DNA from: Oscillospiraceae bacterium
Lineage (GTDB): Bacteria; Bacillota; Clostridia; Oscillospirales; Acutalibacteraceae
Assembly (NCBI GenBank): GCA_022650485.1
Contig: JALCPP010000006.1
Location: 1-64,000 of the forward strand
DNA: 64,000 nucleotides
Direction of reading: 5' to 3'
Shown: piece by piece, positions 62,589 through 64,000 of the stretch
How positions within the stretch are numbered: position 1 is the first letter of the stretch
Layout of the letters: each line of letters starts with the position of its first letter
Notes under the pieces: model-generated
The model's database searches: none
The model's input: only the letters and a program-made list of their open reading frames with translations
What the model was told of the DNA's origin: nothing
Position numbers and translations under genes: made by a program

Positions 62589-63374
62589 TTACGAATTTAC
62601 GGTATTTGCTTTATCAAAGGCATACAGCGCAGCGCCGAACGCGCCCATAAGCTGAGCATTTTCACTGTATGCAATTCTGACCCCAAGTTCCTTTTCCATC
62701 GCAGTGCGCACGCCGGCGTTTCTGGCAACCCCGCCGCTCATGCAAACTGTCTCTTTCACTCCGACTCGTTTGGCCAAAGCAGCTACCCGAGAGGCAACCG
62801 ATTGGCAGATACCGGCCACAAGGTCCGGAATTTTTGTGCCCGCCGCAAGCTGAGAAATTACTTCCGACTCCGCAAACACCGTACAGGTACTGGAAATGTC
62901 TGCGGGGTGAGTCGCCTTTGCGGCTTCAACCTCCAGCTGAGATATATCAAGATGAAGGATATTGGCCATGACATCCAGAAATCTTCCCGTGCCGGCCGCG
63001 CACTTGTCATTCATTACAAAATTGACCATGCGCCCCTGCTCGTTCAGTGACAGAACTTTTGCATCCTGTCCCCCAATATCAATAACCGTCCTTACATTGT
63101 TGAACTCATGATGTACGCCAATGGCGTGGCAGGTCAGCTCGCTCACCTGCAAATCGGCTCCCTCAAAGGTTTTTCTTCCATACCCCGTAGCAACCGTAAA
63201 CTGAATATCTTCCTTTTTCAGCCCGCTGTCGCGGAATACATTTTCTATGGCCTGAGAGACCCCGTCTGTGCCGACCGTCGCGATCACAATGGAGGAAGCT
63301 ACTGTTTCCTTCCCGTCTTTTAAGATAGCTGCTTTCGCAGTGGTCGAACCGATATCAATTCCTAATGTAAACAT
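62589..63374 (-). CDS. hadI: 2-hydroxyacyl-CoA dehydratase activator (ATPase)
   Basis: 261 residues, ASKHA fold, BadF/BadG/HgdC family. Phosphate-1 loop GIDIGSTTAKAAI (5-17), second loop DIGGQDAKV, and the two Cys that hold a bridging [4Fe-4S] cluster in the homodimer: Cys125 (NDKCAAGTGRF) and Cys164 (SSTCTVFAESEV). It fires one electron into the dehydratase at the cost of ATP. First gene of the cluster; RBS AAGGAG before ATG. Confidence 0.96.
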   Translation of the reverse strand: MFTLGIDIGSTTAKAAILKDGKETVASSIVIATVGTDGVSQAIENVFRDSGLKKEDIQFTVATGYGRKTFEGADLQVSELTCHAIGVHHEFNNVRTVIDIGGQDAKVLSLNEQGRMVNFVMNDKCAAGTGRFLDVMANILHLDISQLEVEAAKATHPADISSTCTVFAESEVISQLAAGTKIPDLVAGICQSVASRVAALAKRVGVKETVCMSGGVARNAGVRTAMEKELGVRIAYSENAQLMGAFGAALYAFDKANTVNS

Positions 63375-63452
63375 AAAATCTCCTTATCCTCCACATTTTG
63401 ATCCCCGACATTGTTATTTTTTTGACATTTCAGGGTATACGGAGTTATACAT

Positions 63453-63474
63453 GTCGATAAGTATACTTGTCTAC
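63453..63474. promoter_or_regulatory. Palindromic operator candidate for the divergent GntR regulator
   Basis: 22-bp imperfect palindrome centred on AAGTATACTT (GTCGATAAGTATACTTGTCTAC), nine of eleven positions symmetrical. It covers the -10 of the had promoter. A second GTATAC is at 63435-63440. Palindromes with a central GTATAC/GTNNAC core are usual targets of FCD-type GntR proteins. Confidence 0.55.
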
Positions 63475-63488
63475 AAGCTGTGTTACAA
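63460..63488 (-). promoter_or_regulatory. Promoter of the had cluster
   Basis: Minus strand TTGTAA (63483-63488), 17-base spacer, TATACT (63460-63465), 86 bases upstream of hadI. An alternative -10 TATAAC lies about 17 bases closer to the gene. Confidence 0.65.
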
Positions 63489-63785
63489 GTTTATTGTAGC
63501 AACTGTCACTCGGATTGTAAATAGCCATTATGGATAGAATCCCTTTTTAATAATTATATACTTTGTACGAATTCGTTTATACTTCCCATGCGCAAAAAGG
63601 CATTATGACCGATAATATGCCGAATTTCGCCTTTTTCATCCGCTTTTTAAGGTGTGATTGGAAATAGATATTTTTTCTATCACGGTGTAAAAAAAATTCA
63701 CATATTTGTCGCTTTATTTCCTTATAGTAAACTAGAAAAAGAAAAAAAGCAATAATATGTTAAAACAAGAAAGTAGGGTATTGAG
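63489..63785. other. AT-rich divergent intergenic region
   Basis: No gene seen. It must hold the regulator's promoter; TATAGT at 63723-63728 is a candidate -10 without a clear -35. Confidence 0.4.
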
Positions 63786-64000
63786 ATGAATGGAAACGCA
63801 AATCCGGGTAACACTCAGCCTTATACCGCAGATGAAATCTACAAAAGAATTCTGAAAAGCATCATTAAACTACAGCTTGAGCCAGGGCAGCTGATCAGCG
63901 AAAACCAGATGGCCCAGAAATACAATGTATCCCGTTCCGTCATACGAACGGCTTTTACGCGGCTGCAGCAATTGCGGTTTATTGAAGTTTATCCCCAGCG
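63786..64000 (+). CDS. GntR-family transcriptional regulator (N-terminal part, cut by window end)
   Basis: 71 codons are inside the window. The GntR winged helix is clear: EIYKRILKSIIKLQLEPGQL, then SENQMAQKYNVSRSVIRTAFTRLQ, and the wing FIEVYPQR (here quoted in pieces). The 'LEPGQLISENQMA...SRSVIRTAF' form points to the FadR/FCD subfamily. The effector domain is outside the window. Divergent from hadI, so probably the cluster's regulator, with a substrate or product as effector. RBS AAGTAGGG is weak. Confidence 0.9.
   Translation, partial: MNGNANPGNTQPYTADEIYKRILKSIIKLQLEPGQLISENQMAQKYNVSRSVIRTAFTRLQQLRFIEVYPQ

Noticed and set aside
1-64000. CRISPR arrays, rRNA genes or an intact prophage
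   Set aside because: No regularly spaced direct repeats, no rRNA sequence and no phage structural genes were seen; only the isolated lysis-like cassette.

Overview
The window looks like a chromosomal segment of an anaerobic, spore-lineage Clostridia bacterium of roughly Oscillospiraceae/Ruminococcaceae type. This rests on three tRNA-sensing T-box leaders, a purine-class riboswitch, ECF transporters, a SpoVB-like flippase, the DUF1385-prmC and recA-recX arrangements, a LexA box of Bacillus/Clostridium type, and an oxygen-sensitive 2-hydroxyacyl-CoA dehydratase cluster. Species assignment cannot be made from sequence reading alone.

Layout. 1-640: the right end of an IS3-family element, then tRNA-Tyr and tRNA-Thr genes on the minus strand. 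640-4530: a DUF362 ferredoxin-like protein and an ArsB/NhaD-type transporter. 4.5-9.3 kb: a minus-strand operon under a guanine-class purine riboswitch that encodes a phosphoribosyltransferase, a fused ECF ATPase, EcfT, a creatininase-family amidohydrolase and an S component. 9.4-13 kb: prmA, a flippase and a PF06541 membrane protein. 13.2-19.1 kb: isoleucine control, with two divergent Ile T-boxes driving ilvB-ilvA-ridA one way and a CstA-family transporter the other way. 19.2-23.4 kb: ybaK, an Nramp-like transporter and a Cys T-box cysE-cysS operon. 23.4-35.4 kb: housekeeping and envelope genes on the minus strand (pgsA, rimO, recX, recA, prmC, DUF1385, a two-component system with an FG-GAP lipoprotein, an M14 peptidase, a kinase-like protein). 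35.5-47.3 kb: a GH25 muramidase, GNAT, a MoxR/VWA/LRR triad, an M42 peptidase, a patatin, Nudix, a stand-alone phage-type lysis cassette and a chromate transporter pair.

47.3-63.8 kb is the most distinctive part. It is a 13-gene minus-strand cluster, hadI-hadB-hadC, a GntP permease, a LarA-like protein, a YkvI-type transporter, a CaiB-type CoA-transferase, an acyl-CoA ligase, an acyl-CoA dehydrogenase, etfB, a ferredoxin-fused etfA, a second acyl-CoA dehydrogenase and an OFA-family MFS transporter, with a divergent GntR regulator. Read together it encodes a pathway that takes up a 2-hydroxy acid, possibly epimerises it, activates it to the CoA thioester, dehydrates it by radical chemistry and reduces the enoyl-CoA with an EtfAB of the caffeyl-CoA-reductase type. 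It combines parts known separately from amino-acid-fermenting clostridia (Had/Fld) and from Acetobacterium (Car). The substrate is not identified.
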